Positions 1-5,308 of a stretch of DNA of 5,327 bases are shown here, piece by piece; within the stretch, counting starts at the first letter, position 1, and the number at the start of each line of letters is the position of its first letter. Under the pieces are notes generated by a model. It was not told where the DNA came from, ran no database searches, and saw only the letters and a program-made list of their open reading frames with translations. This stretch comes from Candidatus Zipacnadia bacterium (GTDB taxonomy: Bacteria; Armatimonadota; UBA5377; JALGUK01). The stretch covers positions 1-5,327 of the forward strand of contig JALGUK010000234.1 in NCBI GenBank assembly GCA_029820875.1, given 5' to 3'. The position numbers and the translations under genes were made by a program.

Positions 1-1
1 G

Positions 2-13
2 AGGCTGTTGCAG
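2..13 (+). repeat. IS left terminal inverted repeat
   Basis: AGGCTGTTGCAG is the exact reverse complement of CTGCAACAGCCT at 1740-1751 and 1700-1711. Identity stops at base 14 (ATTCTTG on the left, TGAAGGG on the right read inward), so the visible perfect repeat is 12 bp. Transposase would bind and cut here. Confidence 0.85.
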
Positions 14-17
14 ATTC

Positions 18-47
18 TTGCCATTGTGTGCAGCTGCAGAGTATCAT
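18..47 (+). promoter_or_regulatory. Possible sigma70-type promoter of the transposase
   Basis: TTGCCA (18-23) and TATCAT (42-47) are separated by 18 bases and lie 41 bases before the transposase start. Each box differs from the consensus at two positions or fewer. The -35 box sits next to the left inverted repeat, as in many insertion sequences where transposase binding can repress its own promoter. This is a motif match by eye only. Confidence 0.35.
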
Positions 48-88
48 GCGCACGCGATAAGTAAGGACCTTTCTGAGAGGGCGAGTGC

Positions 89-1687
89 ATGGGATTCATA
101 GCAGCCGACCGCAATCAGTTGAATCTGTTTGGCTACAGCCTGGACGATTTCGTGCCGCAGGAGGCCAGGTGCCGGTTTGTTGCGGGACTCGTCACAGAGC
201 TGGACCTCACTGGTCTGTATGCGGACTACAGTTCCCAGGGCGGCGATGCCTACGATCCGGGGACGCTGCTGGCGACGTGGTTTTTCGCCTACAGCGAGGG
301 GGTAAGCAGCACCCGCCGGCTGGAGCAGCTGTGCTGCCGAGACATGCATTACATCTACGTGTCCGCCAACCTCCAACCGGACCACACCACGTTGAGCCGG
401 TTTCGCCAACGCCACGCCGGGCGGCTGGCCGACTTGTTTGTGCAGATCATCCGGCTGGCCGCAGAGCGGGGCGTCTCCGAGTTTCGTCACATAACGACCG
501 ACGGCAGCAAGGTCGAGGCGGCGTCGAGCTTCCGGCAGAATCGTGACAGCAAGGAGCTGGAATCCGAGCTGGCGCGAACCAGGGAGCAGATCGCGGACTA
601 CCTGGAGCAGAGTCAGCTTCTGGACGAAGATGAGGATGAGGAAGCTCTGCAGCTTGCGCAGGTGCGCCGCAAGGTCGAGAAGCTGCAGGCGCTGGAGCAG
701 AAGTTGGCCGAAAGAGAACAACAGCTCCGGCACAGGAAGAAGGCCCTCCAGAGCAAGGACCGCTCCAGGCACAAGATCAACCTGGTGGAGCCGCAAGCGC
801 GTAATATGAAACAGGTGAACGGCCGGCTGGCGGCCCCGGCCTACAACGCCCAGCTGAGCGTGGACGCCGACACGCAGCTGATCGTGGCGGCGGATGTGAG
901 CGATGAGCCCAATGACCGCAATCAGTTCAGCAGGCAGCACACACAGGTCGAGCAGAACCTGGGGGCTGACTCCAACAGGCAGTATACGGCGGATGCGGGT
1001 TATCACAGTCTGGAGCAGCTCGAGTACGCCGACCAGCAGAAAGTAGACGCCCTCATAGCGGACCCCCGTCCCGGAACTCGGTCCGTGCGGGAGGCTGAAG
1101 GCCAGCGCCCGGACCAGTCGGACCGGCCCTTTAAGCGGGCAGATTTCCGCTACGACAAGGAGGCGGACCAGTACGAGTGTCCGGCAGGTCGCCGCCTCAC
1201 GTACTGGTATACGGAGAAAAAGCGCGGACGGCGCATCCGCCACTATCGGGCCGTCGGGTGTGCGGGGTGCGAACTGCGGCAACGGTGCATGAAGGGCTGC
1301 AAGCCGCACAGCGACCGCACCATCACTCGTGACGAGGCTGAGCACCTGGCCGAGGTCATGTGCCACAAGGCGGCCAGCCCTGAGGGACGCCACAGACTCA
1401 AAGAGCGAGCCACGACGGTAGAGCCGGTGATAGGGAACCTGAAATCGAACCTGGGGTTTCGCCGCTTTCGGCTCCGAGGAAAACTGAAGGCACGGGCGGA
1501 GTTTGCCCTGATGTGCATCGGGCACAACCTGGGCAAGCTCCACGGGCTGATGGTAGGCCCCGGCCGGGGCGCCACCGCCCCGTCGGTCACCCTCGGAGTG
1601 CCGCTTTCTTTTATTTGCCGATGGCTGAAAGGATTTACCCATCGGATATGGCCCCATCCGGCTCCACTCCTTCCCCTGGTTGCTTAA
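89..1687 (+). CDS. IS1182-family DDE transposase (intact)
   Basis: This 532-residue transposase would cut and join the ends of its own element. The N-terminal third (about 50-110) has the DUF772-like block 'YDPGTLLATWFFAYSEG..STRRLEQLC..D..Y.Y', ending in 'PDHTTLSRFRQRH'. Candidate catalytic residues are D138 (in HITTDGSKVEA), D302 (in TADAGYHS) and E445 (in TTVEPVIGNLK), all in the usual family contexts. Residues 153-225 are charged and heptad-like, probably a coiled-coil insertion between the first and second Asp. A cysteine cluster (C364, C391, C394, C400, C404) precedes the Glu, as is common in this family. 'EPVIGNLKSNLGFRRFRLRG' is the conserved C-terminal block. The ATG at 89 follows GAGAGG (75-80) with an 8-base gap. 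The stop TAA (1685-1687) lies inside the first copy of the 40-bp end repeat. The length is normal and I see no frameshift, so the element may still be active. Confidence 0.93.
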   Translation: MGFIAADRNQLNLFGYSLDDFVPQEARCRFVAGLVTELDLTGLYADYSSQGGDAYDPGTLLATWFFAYSEGVSSTRRLEQLCCRDMHYIYVSANLQPDHTTLSRFRQRHAGRLADLFVQIIRLAAERGVSEFRHITTDGSKVEAASSFRQNRDSKELESELARTREQIADYLEQSQLLDEDEDEEALQLAQVRRKVEKLQALEQKLAEREQQLRHRKKALQSKDRSRHKINLVEPQARNMKQVNGRLAAPAYNAQLSVDADTQLIVAADVSDEPNDRNQFSRQHTQVEQNLGADSNRQYTADAGYHSLEQLEYADQQKVDALIADPRPGTRSVREAEGQRPDQSDRPFKRADFRYDKEADQYECPAGRRLTYWYTEKKRGRRIRHYRAVGCAGCELRQRCMKGCKPHSDRTITRDEAEHLAEVMCHKAASPEGRHRLKERATTVEPVIGNLKSNLGFRRFRLRGKLKARAEFALMCIGHNLGKLHGLMVGPGRGATAPSVTLGVPLSFICRWLKGFTHRIWPHPAPLLPLVA

Positions 1688-1699
1688 CAAGTCCCTTCA

Positions 1700-1711
1700 C
1701 TGCAACAGCCT
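1700..1711 (-). repeat. Inner copy of the IS right terminal inverted repeat
   Basis: CTGCAACAGCCT is the complement of the left end at 2-13 and lies 40 bases inside the outer copy. An element cut here would be 40 bp shorter but would still contain the full transposase, whose stop is at 1685-1687. Confidence 0.8.
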
Positions 1712-1723
1712 GCCCCTGGTTGC

Positions 1724-2377
1724 TTAACAAGTCCCTTCACTGCAACAGCCTGTTAAGCTACGGAAGGCGAGTCTGAGAAGCTCGTCGCGCTCCGTGCCGG
1801 ACGCGAGGAACTGAAGGGCCCAAGTGCACAAGACAATATCGAACGTGTCCTCAGCCAATCTCTGATCCAAGATATCCCCGTGGATAAGGTGGAGACGGCT
1901 GGACTGGGAGGTGGCGCGCGCGGCGAATAGGGTTCGCATGCTAGCATCAATGCCGATAAACGTCAGAGGTGGGATCATCGCCAAGAGGTAGGAAGAAAAG
2001 GGGCAGGTGCCACATGCGAGATCGACCCCTAATGTGTGGGTCGCAAATTCGTGCGAATGCGCGTCAAGGAAACGAAAGAACGCCTGGAAGTCCTCTCTGT
2101 TATCCGAAGGGGCCTCAGGTCCGAAAAATGCATCGAGCACCACGTCAGAAATGGCGTCATGCAGCTCGATAGCAGAGGCCAGACAGGAACGGTGCAAGGG
2201 GCTTCGAGGTGATGGGTTCTGTGGCGTCAGTTCGGGGATGCCGCGAGTAATCCTGTACTGTCGGCCGCACCGCCAGCAAGCTATATGGTCGCCCTCACGA
2301 TGTAGCATGCCCGAACAATCCGGGCAACGCACGGCAGTGAAGATCTGTCTGAACGGGTCACATCGTGGGGCCCTCAT
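1724..2377 (-). CDS. Trm112-like zinc ribbon plus SAM methyltransferase, 3' end truncated by the IS
   Basis: From the preferred start this frame encodes 217 residues. Residues 18-50 form a Trm112-like zinc ribbon (C18-P-D-C21, C34-x-x-C37, ending RGIPEL), a usual N-terminal module of small-molecule or unassigned class I methyltransferases. The Rossmann part shows motif I 'GVDLACGT' (117-124; the usual last Gly is C125), 'IGID' (141-144) with the acidic ribose ligand D144, 'HGDI' (166-169), and motif IV-like 'FDIVLCTWALQFL' (179-191). The frame then leaves native sequence at about L208 and enters the transposon, adding TGCCSEGTC before TAA. The 'LKPGG' strand and everything after it are missing, so the enzyme is probably inactive. 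The substrate is not predictable. The ATG at 2377 is chosen for its strong ribosome site. A longer frame to a TTG at 2455 lacks one. Confidence 0.8.
   Translation of the reverse strand: MRAPRCDPFRQIFTAVRCPDCSGMLHREGDHIACWRCGRQYRITRGIPELTPQNPSPRSPLHRSCLASAIELHDAISDVVLDAFFGPEAPSDNREDFQAFFRFLDAHSHEFATHTLGVDLACGTCPFSSYLLAMIPPLTFIGIDASMRTLFAARATSQSSRLHLIHGDILDQRLAEDTFDIVLCTWALQFLASGTERDELLRLAFRSLTGCCSEGTC
1740..1751 (-). repeat. Outer IS right terminal inverted repeat
   Basis: CTGCAACAGCCT pairs exactly with the left end at 2-13 and adjoins the broken methyltransferase gene. This is taken as the junction of the present insertion because recognisable methyltransferase coding begins just beyond it. 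Confidence 0.82.
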
Positions 2378-2385
2378 GTATTTCG

Positions 2386-2392
2386 CCTCCCC
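2386..2392 (-). promoter_or_regulatory. Ribosome binding site that fixes the methyltransferase start
   Basis: On the minus strand GGGGAGG lies 8 bases before ATG (2375-2377). Neither the TTG at 2455 nor the ATG at 2416 has a comparable site, so the 78 bases between 2378 and 2455 are treated as leader. Confidence 0.75.
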
Positions 2393-2490
2393 GCAGGAAC
2401 GGGAATCCTCAGCCATTCCGGAGTCCAGGGCGTCGATAAACACGCTTTGGGCCAATTGGCGGCTTTATGTGCATGTTGCACCACAAGGTG

Positions 2491-2510
2491 AATTCAGGAC
2501 AATTCAGGCC
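2491..2510. repeat. Two tandem copies of a 10-bp motif
   Basis: AATTCAGGAC (2491-2500) is followed directly by AATTCAGGCC (2501-2510), with one mismatch. It lies 114 bases upstream of the methyltransferase start. It could be a regulator site with one-helical-turn spacing, but two copies can also arise by chance. Confidence 0.3.
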
Positions 2511-2579
2511 CGACGAGGCTGCACCCATTGTCGCGACCGTATAGCATACCGTACCGGCCCTTGCCCCGCCACCCCGCAG

Positions 2580-2597
2580 CAGCCAGTGCGCTGGCTG
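2580..2597. repeat. Perfect inverted repeat (7-bp stem, 4-base loop)
   Basis: CAGCCAG-TGCG-CTGGCTG reads as a hairpin on either strand. No T tract follows on either side, so it is not a standard intrinsic terminator. It lies between two minus-strand genes, where it could protect a transcript end or be bound by a protein. Confidence 0.4.
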
Positions 2598-2745
2598 ATC
2601 CTCTAATGCTCCGTCAATAGCGGATCCAGCAGTAGGAGCGCAATTATGGCAGAACTCTCGCAGTGCCTACCTCTGCGCTGGGTGCCGTCTGGTCGGTTTC
2701 AACGCTTCCTTCTCCGTAACGCTGATAATCTGATGCGGTCACGCT

Positions 2746-3756
2746 TCAGTAAAACTGAGGTGTCGGTGCTCGGCAAGAATGTCCCTTGCATTGATGCGCC
2801 CGTGGCGCAGCCGACCACACAGTCGAGCCAGTGATTGTCGGGCCTGTGGGCGGGGGGATTTCGTCAGCGCGAACTCCGCTGCTCAGCGCCCGCCGAACGA
2901 GCTTGATGTCGGAGCGGAGTCGGTAATGGTGCCACGGGAGGTATTCCAGGACGATGCTGCCTGACCAGCCGATTCCTACGAGATACTGGACGACATCGAG
3001 GCAGAACCGGTCTACTGGCAGGTGCTGCTCCTTCTCGTTGCGCCCTGAGAGGTGTACGACCGACATGTGCTGCCAGTACGACTTGATCAGTTCTATTACG
3101 CGCTCGTCACTGTGGATGTGGGCGGTGTCCAACGTCATCGGCAGGCCGAACTCCATGATTTCTTCTGGCCTGAAGACGCGGTCCTTCCCGCCGAATGTCT
3201 CGACGGACACGGTGACTACCGTTTCGTGCTGCACGGAGCGGAGATACTGGCGTGCCAGTTCCTGGTGCGATCCCCGCTGCTTCTTCGCCCGGTTCGGGTG
3301 AACCGTAACGACGGTCCCGCCGAGTCGCTCCGCCAGTTTGCACGTCTTCGGGCCCCACGAGAGAAAGGCGCTATCGCTGATCCGTCCCTGCGTGGCATGG
3401 ACCGAGGCGAGCTGGAGGTCCAGGGCCTCCAGGCACTCGAGCATGTAATCATACTGGGGTTCGGCCCTCTGCCACATGCTGTACTGCCATGGAAGAGCCA
3501 GCTCGATCGGGAAATCCACGTTCTGAAGCCGGTGTGGAATCTGTGCGAGTTCCTCGAAACCGACACGTGCGGCCACAACGATTGAAGACCCGTCTGGCGT
3601 CGGCCTGTCGTCTTCTGCGATCCGTCGCTTGGCCGCAGGTCCGCGTGCAGAGGTCCGCTTGGATTCCTTCTTGCGATCCATGTGCACACGCGTCGGCGGA
3701 GGCATGGGTTTCCGTACGCGCAAGGCAAGTGGCTTCTTGCTTTTCGCCTTTTTCAT
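2746..3756 (-). CDS. TIM-barrel protein, xylose isomerase-like / sugar phosphate isomerase-epimerase superfamily
   Basis: The 336-residue product has a barrel from about 58 to 292. Conserved-type strand ends carry likely divalent-metal and active-site residues: E85 (IELALP), H120 (ASVHATQG), H153 (TVHPN), E186 (VSVETFGG), D210 and H213 (TLDTAHIH), H235 (VVHLSG) and E271 (VLEYLP). The Glu/Asp/His/Glu pattern is what this superfamily uses for metal-dependent isomerisation, epimerisation or, in endonuclease IV, DNA cleavage. The substrate cannot be told. Residues 1-50 are an unusual Lys/Arg/Pro-rich tail (KKAKSKK, DRKKESKR, AAKRR), probably disordered, with no signal peptide. The last 40 residues look non-conserved. 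ATG 3756 has AGGA 9 bases upstream; a later start at M26 would shorten the tail but has no ribosome site. It lies 36 bases after the upstream gene, so it is probably co-transcribed with it. Confidence 0.8.
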   Translation of the reverse strand: MKKAKSKKPLALRVRKPMPPPTRVHMDRKKESKRTSARGPAAKRRIAEDDRPTPDGSSIVVAARVGFEELAQIPHRLQNVDFPIELALPWQYSMWQRAEPQYDYMLECLEALDLQLASVHATQGRISDSAFLSWGPKTCKLAERLGGTVVTVHPNRAKKQRGSHQELARQYLRSVQHETVVTVSVETFGGKDRVFRPEEIMEFGLPMTLDTAHIHSDERVIELIKSYWQHMSVVHLSGRNEKEQHLPVDRFCLDVVQYLVGIGWSGSIVLEYLPWHHYRLRSDIKLVRRALSSGVRADEIPPPTGPTITGSTVWSAAPRAHQCKGHSCRAPTPQFY

Positions 3757-3792
3757 CGGTTCTTATCCTGATTCATCCGTCCACGGCATCTT

Positions 3793-4623
3793 TTAATCCA
3801 GAAAGGCCACGTTGCTGCTCGACGCTGCCTGGTTCTCCGTATTCGGAAGGACACGGTGCCAGAAGGGCAGGAAAATAGTCTTGTGCTGCGGATGGCGAAT
3901 CCTGCCCTTAACGTAAGCCTCAGGGTCGCGAGCCATCTGCCGCCAGTTGAGATTCTTCATCCTGGGCTGTTCGCGGACCACACGGCGGTACTGCTCCCGC
4001 GTGAGCCCATTGGGATATTGAGGACACACAAAAACGGTTGTCCCGCCCCTGCGATACAGAAACTCGGCCACATGAGGCGTGCCACCACGCTGCAGAGGCT
4101 CATTCCTGAAGACGAGAAGGTCGTCAACGATGAGACCAGGGCAAGGAACAAAGAACCACTCGCCCTGGCGGACGAAGCCGGCGTTCTTCCGCTTGTTCCG
4201 ATTCTTGGACTTGACGTTGTGACGTGCCTGAGACTGCCGAACGGCATCCGGCTTGAGGGCCTCCTTGGCTTCCTCAACCGACGAAGCATTACCAGGCACA
4301 GCGGCTACAAACCATGCCCTTTCATCGTGCCCGCAAAGAAACCGATGGCGGTTTACACCGTTGCGACCAGCGTTCGGATCACGCACCTCCTTGGAAAACA
4401 ATAGAAGGTGACGGTCTGCGGGCTGAACATCAAGCACTTGGAACTCCGGGGTGGCGTCCGGTCGCACGAGCAGCTGGAAAAACTCACTGCGCTTGTCCAT
4501 CCTGACGTCGATGGTGAAGCGCCCCAAGTCATTCAAACGCTGCCAGCGGCGCGGGCGGAGCTCGCCGACTTCCAGCCGAGCGCCCATCGCCTCAAACTTT
4601 CTTTTGAGAGATTCAACGTTCAT
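3793..4623 (-). CDS. Conserved-type basic protein of unknown function, upstream partner of the TIM-barrel gene
   Basis: I cannot assign a function to this 276-residue protein. Visible blocks are 'FLCGHDERAWFVAAVP' (95-110), a Lys/Arg/Asn-rich linker (132-147), 'GFVRQGEWFFVPCP' (149-162), 'PHVAEFLYRRGGTTVFVCPQYPNGLTREQY' split across 183-212, and 'VKGRIRHPQHKTIFLPFWHRVLPN' across 238-261. These aromatic and charged blocks look like a soluble domain under selection, and I have an impression of similar unnamed bacterial proteins without being able to name a family. There is no signal peptide or membrane segment. The ATG at 4623 is chosen because GGAG lies 6 bases before it. A start at 4677 would add 18 residues but has no ribosome site. 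It ends 36 bases before the TIM-barrel gene on the same strand, which suggests an operon. Confidence 0.75.
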   Translation of the reverse strand: MNVESLKRKFEAMGARLEVGELRPRRWQRLNDLGRFTIDVRMDKRSEFFQLLVRPDATPEFQVLDVQPADRHLLLFSKEVRDPNAGRNGVNRHRFLCGHDERAWFVAAVPGNASSVEEAKEALKPDAVRQSQARHNVKSKNRNKRKNAGFVRQGEWFFVPCPGLIVDDLLVFRNEPLQRGGTPHVAEFLYRRGGTTVFVCPQYPNGLTREQYRRVVREQPRMKNLNWRQMARDPEAYVKGRIRHPQHKTIFLPFWHRVLPNTENQAASSSNVAFLD

Positions 4624-4629
4624 CATCGT

Positions 4630-4633
4630 CTCC
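4630..4633 (-). promoter_or_regulatory. Ribosome binding site that decides the start of the unknown gene
   Basis: GGAG is followed by two adjacent ATG codons, at 4626 and 4623 on the minus strand. The gap is 3 bases to the first and 6 to the second, so the second is the better start. The upstream ATG at 4677 has no purine-rich site. Confidence 0.55.
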
Positions 4634-4872
4634 GTAAAGCAGCACATAGTGCCCAGTTTTGTCGCCGCAATTCCCATGCCAGTGCGAGCGTATTGCTGAT
4701 TCCCGCGCTGAAAGTGACTGATTCCTATAGCACGACACGTTCGGGCCTAATTCCTTGCACGCCAAGCCATCACAAGAGGGCTGCCGGTGCAGAACACATC
4801 GCTCAGCCTAACAGGATAGCGGGACTACAGCGCTACAGCATAATTACAACTACTTGTTCATTGCCCCCTCTC

Positions 4873-4887
4873 CCAGTTCGAACCTGG
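4873..4887. repeat. Imperfect palindrome centred on TTCGAA
   Basis: CCAGTTCGAACCTGG is symmetric about TTCGAA with one bulged base. Its right edge overlaps the first three bases of the larger inverted repeat at 4885-4928, so only one of the two could form fully at a time. Confidence 0.45.
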
Positions 4888-4928
4888 TCAGGTGCGGATT
4901 GTCGCGCGCCAACCCGCACCCCTGACCA
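4885..4928 (-). repeat. Long bulged inverted repeat (17-bp stem), possible RNA hairpin
   Basis: The arms are TGGTCAGG + TGCGG + A + TTG (4885-4901) and CAA + C + CCGCA + CC + CCTGACCA (4910-4928), around an 8-base loop. They pair along 16 Watson-Crick positions plus one mismatch, with a 2-base bulge. The mismatch is A/C as plus-strand RNA but G.U as minus-strand RNA, so the helix is continuous only in a minus-strand transcript. That would place it in an upstream leader of the 4623 gene or at the 3' end of a gene beyond the window. No U tract follows, so it is not a standard terminator. Confidence 0.5.
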
Positions 4929-5215
4929 CGCTCCCGCAGGTCCTCCTACACGGAAGAACCCATTCACGGCCTCACCTGGTCGGAAACCGAACGCGAAGAC
5001 GCACTCCTGTAGCGAGTTCGTGCCGGCACCGGTCTCGTACGCATGAGGCCATGTTCGCTCGGCTGCCAAGGACGGGATTGCGCCCTGATTTAAGGCCTCA
5101 AGGGCCTCCGTGGGTCTTAGCCTTGCGGTATGGCGCGACACGAATAGTGTGGCTTGCTTCCGCAAACCGCGCAGTGCGCAACGGCCCGACTTCCTGTCAA
5201 AGAACAACGGACGGC

Positions 5216-5308
5216 GGCTTGGAGGCTTGCGCCTCTCCTGCCTTCAGCAGGAGGCAGATCCCGTCGGAGTGAGAATCTTCCACTCCGGGACAGCTCCGGC
5301 GGGAAGCC
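5216..5308 (+). ncRNA. Candidate structured RNA with branched fold
   Basis: The segment can fold as a closed multi-branch. GGCTT (5216-5220) pairs with AAGCC (5304-5308). Inside lie hairpin GAGGC-TTGC-GCCTC (5222-5235), hairpin CTCCTGC-CTTCA-GCAGGAG (5235-5253, sharing one base with the first), and a 10-bp helix CCCGTCGGAG (5260-5269) with CTCCGGCGGG (5294-5303). That helix has one U.G pair in plus-strand RNA and an A/C mismatch in minus-strand RNA, which favours plus-strand transcription. The helix directly continues into the closing stem. An alternative 7-bp hairpin CGGAGTG/CACTCCG (5265-5287) competes with it. The RNA may continue past the window. Family unknown; structure judged by eye. 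Confidence 0.35.

Larger units (their letters stand above)
1..1752 (+). mobile_element. IS1182-family insertion sequence, duplicated right end
   Basis: The element has one transposase gene bounded by inverted ends. The left end carries AGGCTGTTGCAG at 2-13, and the right end carries its exact complement at 1740-1751 and again at 1700-1711. 'GAGGCTGTTGCA'-type ends together with a DDE transposase of this layout are typical of the IS1182 family. The outermost bases differ (G at 1, and C when the right end at 1752 is read inward). The element probably starts at base 1, so its left flank and any target duplication cannot be seen. The right flank begins with TTAA (1753-1756). The element lies 3' to, and opposite in direction to, a methyltransferase gene that it has truncated. 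The extra 40-bp copy of the right end is odd and is listed separately. Family assignment is confident; the exact left boundary is inferred. Confidence 0.85.
1673..1752 (+). repeat. Perfect 40-bp tandem duplication of the IS right end
   Basis: The unit 1673-1712 is repeated without change at 1713-1752. Each copy starts CCCCTGGTTGCTTAAC and ends with the terminal inverted repeat CTGCAACAGCCTG. The first copy contains the transposase stop codon. The second copy contains the minus-strand stop that ends the truncated methyltransferase frame. The copies are identical, so the duplication is recent, selected, or an assembly artefact at a repeat. Confidence 0.95.
2378..2745. other. Gene-free stretch between the methyltransferase and TIM-barrel genes
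   Basis: I see no supportable gene on either strand in these 368 bases. They hold the methyltransferase leader, a tandem 10-bp repeat (2491-2510) and a 7-bp-stem hairpin (2580-2597). There is no convincing promoter with both boxes and no intrinsic terminator with a T tract, although one boundary between the two minus-strand transcription units would be expected here. Confidence 0.5.

Noticed and set aside
44..1690. 548-residue open frame antisense to the transposase
   Set aside because: It is a shadow of a GC-rich coding sequence. The plus-strand frame has all transposase blocks and a ribosome site, whereas the antisense product is Leu/Val/Arg-rich with no recognisable domain.
2378..2455. 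Methyltransferase start 26 codons upstream at a TTG
   Set aside because: There is no ribosome site before the TTG at 2455 or the ATG at 2416, whereas the ATG at 2377 has GGGGAGG at 8 bases and sits just ahead of the zinc ribbon.
2739..2830. Possible frameshift near the C-terminus of the TIM-barrel gene
   Set aside because: A neighbouring frame gives a more protein-like tail (INARDILAEHRHLSFTEA) ending at 2739, but I have no homologue to compare, and the barrel is already complete before this point.
4806..4812. GCCTAAC, resembling an integron attC core
   Set aside because: No matching GTTRRRY core or extended complementary arms lie at the right distance, and there is no integrase or cassette structure nearby.
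4872..4886. tRNA-like T-arm around CAGTTCGAACCTG
   Set aside because: The loop TTCGAAC and part of the stem fit, but no matching acceptor, D or anticodon arms are present upstream, and no tRNA can be built on either strand.
4408..5046. 212-residue plus-strand open frame
   Set aside because: Its first third is antisense to the well-supported unknown gene, and the rest is Arg/Pro/Thr-rich sequence across non-coding repeats.
4833..5207. 124-residue minus-strand open frame starting at TTG
   Set aside because: The start is TTG without a ribosome site, and the product is low-complexity with no recognisable motif. The frame also runs through the long inverted repeat, so it is better explained as a chance frame in GC-rich DNA.
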